Virus record (IMG/VR): IMGVR_UViG_3300012936_003622
Location: 1-24,552 of that record
DNA length: 24,552 nt
Direction: 5' to 3' (one strand)
DNA from: a virus
The position numbers and the translations under genes are program-made. Positions within the stretch are counted from its first letter, which is position 1; each line of letters begins with the position of its first letter. The notes beneath the pieces are model-generated. The model saw only the letters and a list, made by a program, of their open reading frames with translations, did no database searches and was not told the DNA's origin. Of this stretch, positions 5,906-13,776 are shown in pieces.

Positions 5906-8565
5906 GTTACATAGACGCATTATATAAAAAAGACGAGGACAAAATTTATGTTGTGGAACGTGATCCCAAAAAGGGTCGTGTGTTCGTTGAGTACGATGCC
6001 AGATATGTGTTCTACTATCCAGATGCCAGAGGCAAACACAGATCAATCACAGGCGAACCTTTACAAAAAGTTCAGTGCGCCACACAAAAAGAATTCATCA
6101 AAGAGCAACGTATAAGATCAAACAAACCTCTTTATGAACAAGATATCAATCCAGTGTTCAGATGTTTGGAAGAGAATTATCTCGGTAAGGAAACTCCCAA
6201 ACTGAACGTGCTGTTTTTTGATATTGAAGTGGACTTTGATCCCGACAGGGGTTATTCCACAACAGATGATCCGTTCATGCCAATTACTGCCATCAGTTGT
6301 TATATGGGATGGACGGATCAATTGGTCACATTTGCTGTGCCACCAAAAACACTGAGTATGAAAGAAGCAGAAATACTCACACAGCGATTTGACAACACGG
6401 TGTTGTTTGAAAAAGAAAAAGATATGCTGGACGCATTCTTACAACTGGTTGAGGACGCAGACATCATATCAGGTTGGAACTCAGAGGGATATGATATACC
6501 TTACACAGTGGGTAGGATACAGAAAGTGTTGAGTGGAGATGACACAAGACGTCTGTGCTTCTGGGGTGAGAAGCCAAAGAAAAGAATGTTTGAAAAATAC
6601 GGTCGAGAGCAGATCAGTTATGACTTGATTGGTCGTGTGCATTTGGACTTGCTTGAACTTTACAGAAAATACACATATGAGGAAAGACACAGTTTCAGAC
6701 TGGATGCCATAGGCGAACACGAGTTGGGCGAGAAGAAAACTGTGTATGAAGGTTCACTGGACAATCTATACAAGAATGATTTTGGATTGTTCATAGAATA
6801 CAATAGGCAGGACACCAATCTACTGGCCAAATTGGAAAAGAAATTGAAGTTCATAGAACTGGCCAACGAGATCGCACATCAGAACACAGTATTATTACAG
6901 ACCACAATGGGTGCTGTGGCAGTGACAGAACAGGCCATAGTAAACGAAGCACACAGGCGTGGTATGATAGTGCCAGGTAGAAAATACAGAGACAAAGATG
7001 CTGAACCAGTCACGGCGGCGGGTGCGTATGTGGCCACTCCCAAAAAAGGCCTACACGACTGGATAGGTTCTATAGATATCAACTCTCTGTATCCAAGTGT
7101 GATCCGTGCTTTGAACATGGGTCCAGAGACCATAGTGGGACAGGTGCGTCCTGTGATCACATCAGCAGAGATCAATAGAGCCAAACACGCCAAAAAATCA
7201 TTTGCACAGGCCTGGGATAATCAGTTTGGCAGTTGGGAATATCAGGCAGTGATGAACAAGGAACGAGGCACTGAACTGATTGTGGATTGGTCAGACGGCA
7301 CCAGTGTGCGTATGAGTGCGGCACAGTTGTATGATGTGGTGTTTGACGGCAACAACAAATGGATGTTGAGTGCCAACGGCACAATATTCACTTATGAATT
7401 TGAAGCAATCATTCCGGGTTTACTAAAACGTTGGTATGCGGAACGTAAAGAAATGCAAAAGAAAATGCACGACGCAGGAGACAACGACATAGAGCGAGAG
7501 TATTGGGATAAACGACAACTTGTGAAAAAAATTAACCTGAACAGTTTGTATGGTGCCATATTGAATCCAGGTTGTAGATTTTTTGATATGCGTATTGGAC
7601 AGAGTGTGACACTCACAGGCAGATGTATTACCAAACACATGGCCAGCAAAGTGAATGAGATCGTGGCAGGCAGTTATGATCACGTGGGCGAGAGCGTGAT
7701 ATATGGTGACACAGATTCTGTGTATTTTTCAGCACACAAAACTTTGGCACGTGAAATTGATTCTGGACAGATACCCTGGAGCAAAGAAAGTGTTGTGGGC
7801 CTGTATGACAAGATAGCAGACGAAGTGAACACATCTTTTGCAGGATTTATGAACAAAGCATTCCATTGCCCAACCACACGTGGCAGTGTGATCAAAGCAG
7901 GCAGAGAACTGGTGGCAATCAAGGGATTGTTTATCACAAAGAAAAGATATGCTGTGCTGTATTACGACAAGGAAGGCGAGCGTGTGGACACAGCAGGCAA
8001 GGAAGGCAAAGTGAAGGCAATGGGTCTTGATCTCAAAAGGTCAGACACTCCAGTATTTGTACAAGATTTTTTAAGTGACGTGCTGTATCAGGTGCTGACA
8101 GGCGCCACAGAAGAACAGGTGTTGCAGTCAATTACGGATTTCCGAGCAGAATTCAAAGCAAGGCCAGGTTGGGAAAAAGGATCACCCAAGAGAGCCAACA
8201 ATATGACCAAATACACAGAAGAAGAAAAAAAGAAAGGCAAGGCCAATATGCCAGGTCACGTGAGAGCCAGCATGAATTGGAACAACTGCAAAACAATGTA
8301 TGACGACAAATATTCACTGCCTATCACGGATGGTGCCAAAGTGATTGTGTGCAAACTCAAAAACAATCCGCTTAACTACACATCTATTGCTTATCCTGTG
8401 GATGAACTGCGTATTCCAGACTGGTTCAAAGAGTTGCCGTTTGACGCAGACGCAATGGAACAGACTATCTTGGATCAAAAACTGGACAACTTGATTGGAG
8501 TGCTGGATTGGGACATACAATCCACCGAAACCAACAACACATTTAACAAACTGTTTGAATTTTAG
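5902..8565 (+). CDS. 43: Family B DNA polymerase, T4 gp43 type
   Basis: This is the replicative DNA polymerase with proofreading exonuclease. At 887 residues it is close to T4 gp43 (898) and uninterrupted. The 3'-5' exonuclease motifs are FFDIEVDFD (D107, E109), SGWNSEGYDIP (about 190-200) and YNRQD (D304). The polymerase motifs are SIDINSLYPSVI (motif A, D392), KKINLNSLYG (motif B, 542-551) and IYGDTDSVYF (motif C, D603 and D605). All catalytic residues needed for both activities are present. The start overlaps the upstream SGNH gene by 4 bases (ATGA), and a methyltransferase gene starts one base after its stop. Its base composition is normal for the window, unlike the two genes before it. 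Confidence 0.98.
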   Translation: MSYIDALYKKDEDKIYVVERDPKKGRVFVEYDARYVFYYPDARGKHRSITGEPLQKVQCATQKEFIKEQRIRSNKPLYEQDINPVFRCLEENYLGKETPKLNVLFFDIEVDFDPDRGYSTTDDPFMPITAISCYMGWTDQLVTFAVPPKTLSMKEAEILTQRFDNTVLFEKEKDMLDAFLQLVEDADIISGWNSEGYDIPYTVGRIQKVLSGDDTRRLCFWGEKPKKRMFEKYGREQISYDLIGRVHLDLLELYRKYTYEERHSFRLDAIGEHELGEKKTVYEGSLDNLYKNDFGLFIEYNRQDTNLLAKLEKKLKFIELANEIAHQNTVLLQTTMGAVAVTEQAIVNEAHRRGMIVPGRKYRDKDAEPVTAAGAYVATPKKGLHDWIGSIDINSLYPSVIRALNMGPETIVGQVRPVITSAEINRAKHAKKSFAQAWDNQFGSWEYQAVMNKERGTELIVDWSDGTSVRMSAAQLYDVVFDGNNKWMLSANGTIFTYEFEAIIPGLLKRWYAERKEMQKKMHDAGDNDIEREYWDKRQLVKKINLNSLYGAILNPGCRFFDMRIGQSVTLTGRCITKHMASKVNEIVAGSYDHVGESVIYGDTDSVYFSAHKTLAREIDSGQIPWSKESVVGLYDKIADEVNTSFAGFMNKAFHCPTTRGSVIKAGRELVAIKGLFITKKRYAVLYYDKEGERVDTAGKEGKVKAMGLDLKRSDTPVFVQDFLSDVLYQVLTGATEEQVLQSITDFRAEFKARPGWEKGSPKRANNMTKYTEEEKKKGKANMPGHVRASMNWNNCKTMYDDKYSLPITDGAKVIVCKLKNNPLNYTSIAYPVDELRIPDWFKELPFDADAMEQTILDQKLDNLIGVLDWDIQSTETNNTFNKLFEF

Positions 8566-8566
8566 T

Positions 8567-9364
8567 ATGCTGAGTATAGAAGAAATAAAACTGTTGATAG
8601 AAAAACTGCAAAAACTGGAAACAAAAGATTTTGAAAAATTGATCAGCGATCACCTACAGGCGTTGCGAGATCTTGCCACCACAGTGGATGCCTACAACAG
8701 CGAACAGATCAACAGATTGGACAAAACATTGGAATGGTTCAATCACGATCGCAAACACAAATTGGAGCAACCTTTCGTGGATCAAATGTTGGAACAGCAG
8801 GTGAGAGCAAAGATTTTCCAATTTGGCAAAACAAATCAATACAACAGTTTGGAAATAGGTCCCGGCAATGGAATGTTTTCCAAGGATTTTAGAGCCTGGG
8901 GCAATAATTATTTTGTGGACATAACAAACGGAGTTGAATTGCCTATCAGGCGTATGTTTCCCAGACAGCATCAAAAATATCTGACATTTTACAAAACAAG
9001 ACAGCACGAGTGTGCCAATATTCCACAGGGCAGTTGCAACTTCGTGTTCAGTTGGGACACTTTTGTGTTTTTCACACAGAATCACATACAGCATTACCTA
9101 CACGACATCAAAAGAGTAATGATACCCGGAGCATACGGATTCATACACTATGCTGATTGCCATTATGATCAGGACCTACAATTGGCCAAACGTGGTTATT
9201 GGAACTACAATACCAAGACAGCAATGGAACAGATGATCAAGGACGAAGGATATGAAATAGTGGAAATGAACAGTTTCAGGCCCACTGCCAATTATGCCAT
9301 TTTCCGTAAGCCTGGTAAACAAAATCCTGTTGTGTATAAAGTTTTTGATTTAACACTTGATTAA
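8567..9364 (+). CDS. Class I SAM-dependent methyltransferase
   Basis: The ATG at 8567, one base after the polymerase stop, was chosen over an in-frame ATG at 8495 that lies within the polymerase gene. The 265-residue product has a helical, charged N-terminal region (1-80), then the SAM motif YNSLEIGPGNGMF (G98, G100, G102), an Asp-containing second strand (YFVDIT), FVFSWDTFVFF as motif post-I/II, and a C-terminal region ending TANYAIFRKPG. It resembles Methyltransf_11/23-type enzymes acting on small molecules; no DNA methylase DPPY/NPPY motif is seen, so DNA methylation is unlikely. The target is unknown. It ends the polymerase unit, and its stop overlaps the -35 of the clamp promoter. Confidence 0.85.
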   Translation: MLSIEEIKLLIEKLQKLETKDFEKLISDHLQALRDLATTVDAYNSEQINRLDKTLEWFNHDRKHKLEQPFVDQMLEQQVRAKIFQFGKTNQYNSLEIGPGNGMFSKDFRAWGNNYFVDITNGVELPIRRMFPRQHQKYLTFYKTRQHECANIPQGSCNFVFSWDTFVFFTQNHIQHYLHDIKRVMIPGAYGFIHYADCHYDQDLQLAKRGYWNYNTKTAMEQMIKDEGYEIVEMNSFRPTANYAIFRKPGKQNPVVYKVFDLTLD

Positions 9365-9385
9365 AATCTAAATACATCGTATAAT
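9357..9385 (+). promoter_or_regulatory. Sigma70-like promoter (TTGATT-17-TATAAT) of the clamp gene
   Basis: The -35 TTGATT (9357-9362) overlaps the stop of the upstream methyltransferase gene, and a perfect -10 TATAAT lies at 9380-9385 with 17-base spacing. The predicted start is near 9392, only about 3 bases before the ATG at 9395. A CTAAATAC late-like octamer lies between the boxes (9368-9375). There is no Shine-Dalgarno. Confidence 0.65.
9368..9375 (+). promoter_or_regulatory. CTAAATAC motif nested in the clamp promoter
   Basis: This octamer is identical to those at 2058 and 20948. Here it lies in the spacer of a sigma70-like promoter. It could allow later re-expression of clamp and transglycosylase by a late-type polymerase, which would start near 9381. 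Function is inferred from recurrence only. Confidence 0.4.
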
Positions 9386-9394
9386 AAAAACATT

Positions 9395-10132
9395 ATGATA
9401 GATATCTTGAGAGACATAGTCAAACACACGCACGGTTTGGGATTTTTGGATCTTGTGAAAATCACTGGAACCAGTGATGAAACCACTATTGATTCAATGG
9501 CTGAAGACAGATCAGTTATCTTGCAAGGATCTTTTCACAAAGCACAGACAGAAATGGACGGAACATTTGGTATGCCACAACTGGGCAAACTGGATATTCA
9601 CTTGAAGTGTCCAGAGTATAAGGAAAAGGCAAACATAACTGTATTGAAGGGCGAACGTAATGGTGCCCAAGTTCCCACAGGAATCCATTTTGAAAACGAA
9701 AAGGGTGACTTCAAGAACGATTACAGATTTATGAATGCTGAGATCATCAACGAGAAACTCAAGACAGTCAAATTCAAGGGTGTCAAATGGGACGTTGAGA
9801 TTGAACCAACTGTGGCCAGTGTGCAAAGATTCAACTTTCAATCTGTGGCAAACACAGAACACAATTCATTTGTGGTACGTACAGAAGATGGAAACTTGAT
9901 TTTCACTTTTGGTGATGCGGCATCACACGGTGGTGAATTTGTATTTGCGTCAGACGTGAAAGGAACTCTAAACAAAGGTTGGAGTTGGCCTGTGGCACAG
10001 GTATTGCAGATATTGAAACTATCAGACTCAGCAAAGGTCACTTTACACTTCTCTAACGAGGGTGCGATGATGGTCACTGTTGATTCAGGTTTAGGCTCGT
10101 ATCAATATATAATTCCAGCACAGGCGCAGTAA
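9395..10132 (+). CDS. 45: Sliding clamp, T4 gp45 type
   Basis: This is the DNA polymerase processivity factor. At 245 residues it is a little longer than T4 gp45 (228). It shows the alternating beta-strand character of the clamp fold, and a C-terminal segment I recognise from phage clamps: WSWPVAQVLQILKLSD (from W196), then VTLHFSNEGAMMVTVD and SYQYIIPA at the end. In T4, gp45 also tethers the late transcription complex. The gene follows its own sigma70-like promoter and is joined by TAATG overlap to the DpdA-like transglycosylase gene, so clamp and base-modifying enzyme are probably translated together. Confidence 0.9.
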   Translation: MIDILRDIVKHTHGLGFLDLVKITGTSDETTIDSMAEDRSVILQGSFHKAQTEMDGTFGMPQLGKLDIHLKCPEYKEKANITVLKGERNGAQVPTGIHFENEKGDFKNDYRFMNAEIINEKLKTVKFKGVKWDVEIEPTVASVQRFNFQSVANTEHNSFVVRTEDGNLIFTFGDAASHGGEFVFASDVKGTLNKGWSWPVAQVLQILKLSDSAKVTLHFSNEGAMMVTVDSGLGSYQYIIPAQAQ

Positions 10133-11586
10133 TGACAGAAAAAAATAGTAAGCAGGAACATTTGGAAAAACTCAGCAGAGATTTTGCAGTGTTCTTGCCT
10201 GCTATTTCAAATTTCTATAACACATTCGTTTCAAAACAGAGAGTCACAGAAGGCAAACACATTCCAGCGGAAAGGATTCCAGCAGGATTTGACAGAGGCG
10301 TTGAAGGTTTAAACTTTATCAACCCAGACGAAGGATACTTCACATATCCCACAGCACTGTACTCGGCAGGACACGCCTGTTTGGATGTGGAAAAAGCACC
10401 TGACAGAGACAGTATGTGTGTGAACAGAGACAGGAAGTTCAGCACCATAGTGGGCGACTCAGGTGGATATCAATTGGGCAAAGGTGTGATCAAATTTGAT
10501 TGGAAGGATTTTGAGGGCAACAAGGCCAACACAGTGAGAAGCAACATACTTAACTGGTTGGAACTCACAGCAGATTGGTCAATGACCCTGGACGTGCCAA
10601 CTTGGGCCGCAGATGATCTCAACTCGCCAAAAACAGGACTCAACAGTTTTCAAGACTGTTTGGATGGCACAATCTACAACAACCAGTTTTTTCAAAAGAA
10701 CAGGCTGGGACAGACAAAATTTTTAAATGTGCTACAAGGTGATGACTGGGAGACAGCACAGATTTGGTATGACGCTGTGAAAGATTTTGAATTTGAAGGT
10801 TGGGCAATGGGCGGTATCAATATGTGTGATATGGAAGTGATGCTGAAACGTCTGATCATAATGAGAGATGAGAAGAAATTGGATGGCAAAGATTGGATGC
10901 ACGTATTGGGCACATCACAACTGGATTGGGCCTGCTTTTTGACACAGGTTCAGAGACAAGTAAGAAAACACATTAACGAAAATTTCACAATAAGTTTTGA
11001 CAGTGCTTCGGCATTTTTGTCAACAGCAAACGGTTTGGTATATACACACAACTTGTTCACCCCTAAACGATGGTCTTACATAATGGAAAAGGCACCAGAT
11101 GACAAGCGACTAAAAGATAGCAAAATCCAGTTTCCTTTTCCATCGGCCATTGGTGACAGACTCACAATGGGAGATGTGTGTTGGTATGGTGAGGGCGACC
11201 TAAATAAAAACAACAAAGAAGGCAAGACCAGTTGGGACAGTTTCAGTTATGTGCTGATGATGGCTCACAATGTATACAATCATATCAGAGCAGTGCAGAT
11301 TGCCAATGATTTGAACGACATTGAAAGACTGAAATATCAACCAGATCCCAAGGCTTGGATCAAAACAAAGAATGCTGACAACACAGATGAACCCAGCGAA
11401 TTTGTTCCGAGAAACATTTTGTATTTCAACACACTGGTTGAGCAGGTGTTTACCAGTGAGACTCCTATGGAAGTGATCAACGGAGCCAAAGCATTTTTGG
11501 CAGACATCAGAGGCACAAGATGGCAGAGAGCCACAGGCGGTGGTAAAGGTAAAAACAACTTTTCAAGTTTATTTGAAGGAGGCTAA
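10132..11586 (+). CDS. dpdA: DpdA-like DNA 7-deazaguanine transglycosylase (TGT superfamily)
   Basis: This is a 484-residue member of the tRNA-guanine transglycosylase superfamily. TGT landmarks appear in order: IVGDSGGYQLGKG (D109, matching DSGGFQ of TGT), NVLQGDDWE (199-207, matching the VQGG loop), EGWAMGGIN (222-230, matching the substrate-gripping GG motif), HVLGTS (257-262), and ISFDSASAF, whose D290 is the candidate nucleophile. The CxCxxC zinc site of bacterial tRNA TGT is not seen, and the protein is longer than tRNA TGTs (about 370-390). Both points favour the DpdA group, which exchanges guanine for preQ0-type bases in DNA. The window also encodes FolE, QueD-like and QueE enzymes, which supports this. 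A tRNA-acting enzyme is the alternative. It overlaps the clamp gene (TAATG). Confidence 0.85.
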   Translation: MTEKNSKQEHLEKLSRDFAVFLPAISNFYNTFVSKQRVTEGKHIPAERIPAGFDRGVEGLNFINPDEGYFTYPTALYSAGHACLDVEKAPDRDSMCVNRDRKFSTIVGDSGGYQLGKGVIKFDWKDFEGNKANTVRSNILNWLELTADWSMTLDVPTWAADDLNSPKTGLNSFQDCLDGTIYNNQFFQKNRLGQTKFLNVLQGDDWETAQIWYDAVKDFEFEGWAMGGINMCDMEVMLKRLIIMRDEKKLDGKDWMHVLGTSQLDWACFLTQVQRQVRKHINENFTISFDSASAFLSTANGLVYTHNLFTPKRWSYIMEKAPDDKRLKDSKIQFPFPSAIGDRLTMGDVCWYGEGDLNKNNKEGKTSWDSFSYVLMMAHNVYNHIRAVQIANDLNDIERLKYQPDPKAWIKTKNADNTDEPSEFVPRNILYFNTLVEQVFTSETPMEVINGAKAFLADIRGTRWQRATGGGKGKNNFSSLFEGG

Positions 11587-11587
11587 A

Positions 11588-11788
11588 ATGGTAAAAAAGA
11601 AGAGCAAAGCACTGAAGAAATTGGAAGATCATCACAAGTATCTTGACAGAAAGGTAAAAGAACTCACAGAAGATCGTAAACGTGATCGCAGTTCAGAAAG
11701 CAAAACTATTTTACAGAGATTGAAAAAAACCAAATTGGCTATCAAAGACGCAATCGCAAAAGCCAAAGCCACATTGACAAACACATAG
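11588..11788 (+). CDS. DUF465/YdcH-like small coiled-coil protein
   Basis: The start at 11588 has an excellent Shine-Dalgarno AAGGAGG (11576-11582) inside the end of the preceding gene; the longer frame from 11540 lacks this. The 66-residue product is highly charged and helical: LKKLEDHHKYLDRKVKEL, a short linker, then LQRLKKTKLAIKDAIAK. The pattern of a His/Leu-containing first helix and a second helix with LKKxKLxxKD matches the DUF465 (YdcH) family of small helical-hairpin proteins of unknown role. It follows dpdA by one base and ends within the -35 region of the next promoter. Confidence 0.8.
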   Translation: MVKKKSKALKKLEDHHKYLDRKVKELTEDRKRDRSSESKTILQRLKKTKLAIKDAIAKAKATLTNT

Positions 11789-11801
11789 AATATAGTATAA
11801 T
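11774..11801 (+). promoter_or_regulatory. Consensus sigma70 promoter (TTGACA-16-TATAAT) of the modification/salvage operon
   Basis: Both hexamers are perfect: TTGACA at 11774-11779 and TATAAT at 11796-11801, with 16-base spacing. The -10 ends 5 bases before the ATG at 11807, so transcription would start at or next to the A of the start codon and give a leaderless message. All genes from here to 19536 overlap or lie within a base or two of each other. Confidence 0.75.
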
Positions 11802-11806
11802 AAGAT

Positions 11807-12361
11807 ATGCTCAGAGATTACGAAACAGGCGCCACAGACACAGTGAAAGTGTTCTCAGGTTTGGAAGTGGAACACACACCAGCACTTGGTAAACAGACTT
11901 TGTTTTTGGCCACAAACGAATTGACGTTTGAACAGATATTGGAAATGGCCAAAAAGGTCAACGCTGAAGCCATATACTACGGTGCCAACAGAACATTTAT
12001 GGTCAATCACGCACTACAACTGGCACAGATGCAGAAGTTCTTGGATTTGGGTTACTATGTCACAATTGATTATCAGTATGCTATACATAAAGAAGTCAAA
12101 CAAAGATTTGCAACTGTTTGGAACAGAGAACGATTTATTCCGTTCTGTTCAATTGTTTTTGAAGACACAGGCAACGACAACAACCTTTGTTTTAAAATTG
12201 ACGATGTGGATTTCAATGCCACAAACTCAGGTGTATGGACAATGACTATGAACAAATTCAAACAGACTTCTGGATACACCAAATGGGAAGAATACAAACA
12301 AGACAAACCAATGGAGAATGACAAATGGATATTTTCGACCAACAGCACGATCAAGCACTAA
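11807..12361 (+). CDS. Conserved hypothetical protein, first gene of the QueD/FolE operon
   Basis: I do not recognise a named domain in this 184-residue protein. It begins MLRDYETGATDTVKVFSGLEV, followed by alternating helices and strands: TLFLATNELTFEQILEMAK, AIYYGANRTFMVN and LGYYVTIDYQY, a pattern that could belong to a small alpha/beta or TIM-like fold. The C-terminal third is polar. No signal peptide, membrane segment or Cys cluster is present. It is the promoter-proximal gene after a consensus promoter, just downstream of dpdA, and overlaps the QueD-like gene by 37 bases. A part in base modification is therefore possible but rests only on position. No Shine-Dalgarno precedes it, in line with a leaderless start. 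Confidence 0.8.
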   Translation: MLRDYETGATDTVKVFSGLEVEHTPALGKQTLFLATNELTFEQILEMAKKVNAEAIYYGANRTFMVNHALQLAQMQKFLDLGYYVTIDYQYAIHKEVKQRFATVWNRERFIPFCSIVFEDTGNDNNLCFKIDDVDFNATNSGVWTMTMNKFKQTSGYTKWEEYKQDKPMENDKWIFSTNSTIKH

Positions 12362-12759
12362 AGGACCAAACCAACAAGGCCTCAAAAATGATATGGGTCA
12401 CATTCCGTAAGGAAGGCATCCACAAATATCCAGCGGCACTGGATGATCCAAAACTGGCAACGGGCGACGAGTATGACGTAAGTTTCCTTGGACATCCGCA
12501 CAGACACATATTCCATTTCAAGGTGGCCATAGAAGTGTTTCACGACGACAGGGACATAGAGTTCATACAGTTCAAGAGATGGATGGAGAATATGTACGCA
12601 GACGGCACAATGAAATTGGATTACAAGAGTTGTGAGATGATTTCAGATGATTTATATGTGGCAATAGCAAAAAGATATCCCGGCAGACGTGTAGAAATAG
12701 ATGTCAGCGAAGATGGAGAAAACGGATCACACGCAGTTTATGAAAGAAATAAAGATTAA
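12325..12759 (+). CDS. QueD/6-pyruvoyltetrahydropterin synthase-like protein (T-fold)
   Basis: The 144-residue product fits the QueD/PTPS layout by motif order. It has a first His (H33 in GIHKYPAAL), an HPHRHIFHF motif (H57, H59, H61) in place of the zinc-binding HGH strand, VAIEVFHDDRDIEFIQFKRW in place of the usual DFxxLK region, then SCEMISDDLYVAIAKR and VEIDVSEDGENGSHAVYER, which resembles the C-terminal Glu-containing strand that binds the pterin. QueD makes 6-carboxytetrahydropterin, the second step to preQ0. The usual catalytic Cys between the first His and HxH is absent. A GGAG (12313-12316) supports the ATG at 12325; an internal ATG at 12388 (MIWVTF) is an alternative start. Family membership is by eye and moderately sure. 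Confidence 0.65.
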   Translation: MDIFDQQHDQALKDQTNKASKMIWVTFRKEGIHKYPAALDDPKLATGDEYDVSFLGHPHRHIFHFKVAIEVFHDDRDIEFIQFKRWMENMYADGTMKLDYKSCEMISDDLYVAIAKRYPGRRVEIDVSEDGENGSHAVYERNKD

Positions 12760-13060
12760 AGAAAAAAGAGCAACCACAAGAATGGGATACCTACCCGTTG
12801 AAGGCGGTGGACTCAATGCTTCATACACCACTGTTGATGCTGTGGCAAACGTTTGCACAACAGCAGGTAATCTTGGTATGAAGTACGGAATAGATTTCAT
12901 TTGGGCATATGAAGGATATGACGATGAAGACGACGAATGTGTGACGTTGATGGTGAAAGATGACAAGTACGAAACTTTTTTACATCTTGCACTGCAAAAT
13001 TCACACAAAATTAAACACACTAACAACGGCGACGTTAAACTTGTAAAGGAAGCAAAGTAA
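12740..13060 (+). CDS. Conserved hypothetical protein
   Basis: The start is uncertain: the frame is open from 12701, with ATGs at 12701, 12713, 12740 and 12782. I chose 12740 because it gives the shortest plausible overlap (20 bases) with the QueD-like gene; 12782 (MGYLPVEGGG) is also possible. From 12740 the product has 106 residues, with a basic N-terminus, then GGGLNASYTTVDAVANVCTT, an acidic patch (YEGYDDEDDECVTLMVKDD) and a basic C-terminus. I do not recognise a family. It lies between the QueD-like gene and peroxiredoxin in the long operon. Confidence 0.7.
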   Translation: MKEIKIKEKRATTRMGYLPVEGGGLNASYTTVDAVANVCTTAGNLGMKYGIDFIWAYEGYDDEDDECVTLMVKDDKYETFLHLALQNSHKIKHTNNGDVKLVKEAK

Positions 13061-13061
13061 A

Positions 13062-13598
13062 ATGAAAGTACCATATACTAACTTTAAAACAAGGGTTGGC
13101 GACAATAATGCAGTAGGCGGTTGTACGTTTATTGGTGGCGAATGGAAAGAAGTAGACACAGCAGAAATTTTTGACAACAAAAAAGTTGTGGTGTTTGCTC
13201 TTCCAGGTGCATTCACACCAACTTGTTCAAGTCAACAACTTCCTGGCTACGAAGAGAAATATGACGAAATCAAAGCCTTGGGCGTTGACGAAGTTTACTG
13301 TTTGTCTGTGAATGATGCATTTGTGATGAATGCTTGGTTCAGAGATGAGAAGATAGAAAAAGTCAAAGCAATAGGTGATGGTGAAGGTATATTCACACAG
13401 GGTATGGGTATGCTTGTGAACAAACCAAAACAGGGTTTTGGAATGAGAAGTTGGAGATACTCTATGCTGGTAGACAATGGAGAGGTTGTGAAAGTTTTTG
13501 AAGAACCTGGCAAAAACAATGCCAGTGACGACAACGACCCATTTGAAGTATCAGACGCTGACACTATGATTACCTACCTGAAAGAAAATGCCGGGTAA
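13062..13598 (+). CDS. Peroxiredoxin, Prx5-type
   Basis: This thiol peroxidase of the AhpC/TSA superfamily would reduce hydrogen and organic peroxides. The 178-residue product has the peroxidatic Cys at residue 55 in PGAFTPTCSSQQLPGY, the Prx5 active-site pattern, and a second Cys at residue 80 (VYCLSVND). The WFRDEKI and MRSWRYSMLVDNGEV segments also match Prx5 proteins. Length fits a stand-alone Prx5 with no glutaredoxin fusion. An AAGGA about 10 bases before the ATG may serve as ribosome binding site. It is an auxiliary metabolic gene set in the operon; protection against oxidative stress during infection is inference. Confidence 0.93.
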   Translation: MKVPYTNFKTRVGDNNAVGGCTFIGGEWKEVDTAEIFDNKKVVVFALPGAFTPTCSSQQLPGYEEKYDEIKALGVDEVYCLSVNDAFVMNAWFRDEKIEKVKAIGDGEGIFTQGMGMLVNKPKQGFGMRSWRYSMLVDNGEVVKVFEEPGKNNASDDNDPFEVSDADTMITYLKENAG

Positions 13599-13776
13599 TT
13601 GGGACGGTAAATCAAGACCGTCAACGGATTCTTACCGCAAGAATTTTGATGACATCTTCAAAAAGAAGAGTTGTCCTTGCGGTAGGTCACCTATTGGTAA
13701 GTGCATAGGTTGGCACGGCTTGACAGAGGCAGATTATCTAGTTAAACTAGCAGAATGGGAGAAAAAGAATAAATGA
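13588..13776 (+). CDS. Small Cys-containing protein
   Basis: The 62-residue product overlaps the end of the peroxiredoxin gene by 11 bases. It is basic and polar, with a central CPCGRSPIGKCIGWHGLTE segment: Cys-x-Cys, a third Cys seven residues further on, and a His close by. This could be a small metal site. The C-terminus is helical (YLVKLAEWEKKNK). I recall similar KCIGWHGL words in short phage and alphaproteobacterial proteins but know no function. Its stop overlaps the start of the glycosyltransferase gene (ATGA). Confidence 0.75.
   Translation: MPGNWDGKSRPSTDSYRKNFDDIFKKKSCPCGRSPIGKCIGWHGLTEADYLVKLAEWEKKNK

Noticed and set aside
8567-9364. DNA methyltransferase reading of the methyltransferase genes (also 4695-5378, 18721-19536)
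   Set aside because: None shows DPPY/NPPY or a target-recognition domain; they look like small-molecule or sugar methyltransferases.
11928-12245. Alternative + strand frame of 105 codons
   Set aside because: It lies fully inside the 11807-12361 gene in another frame, has no start signal and shows no protein-like composition.
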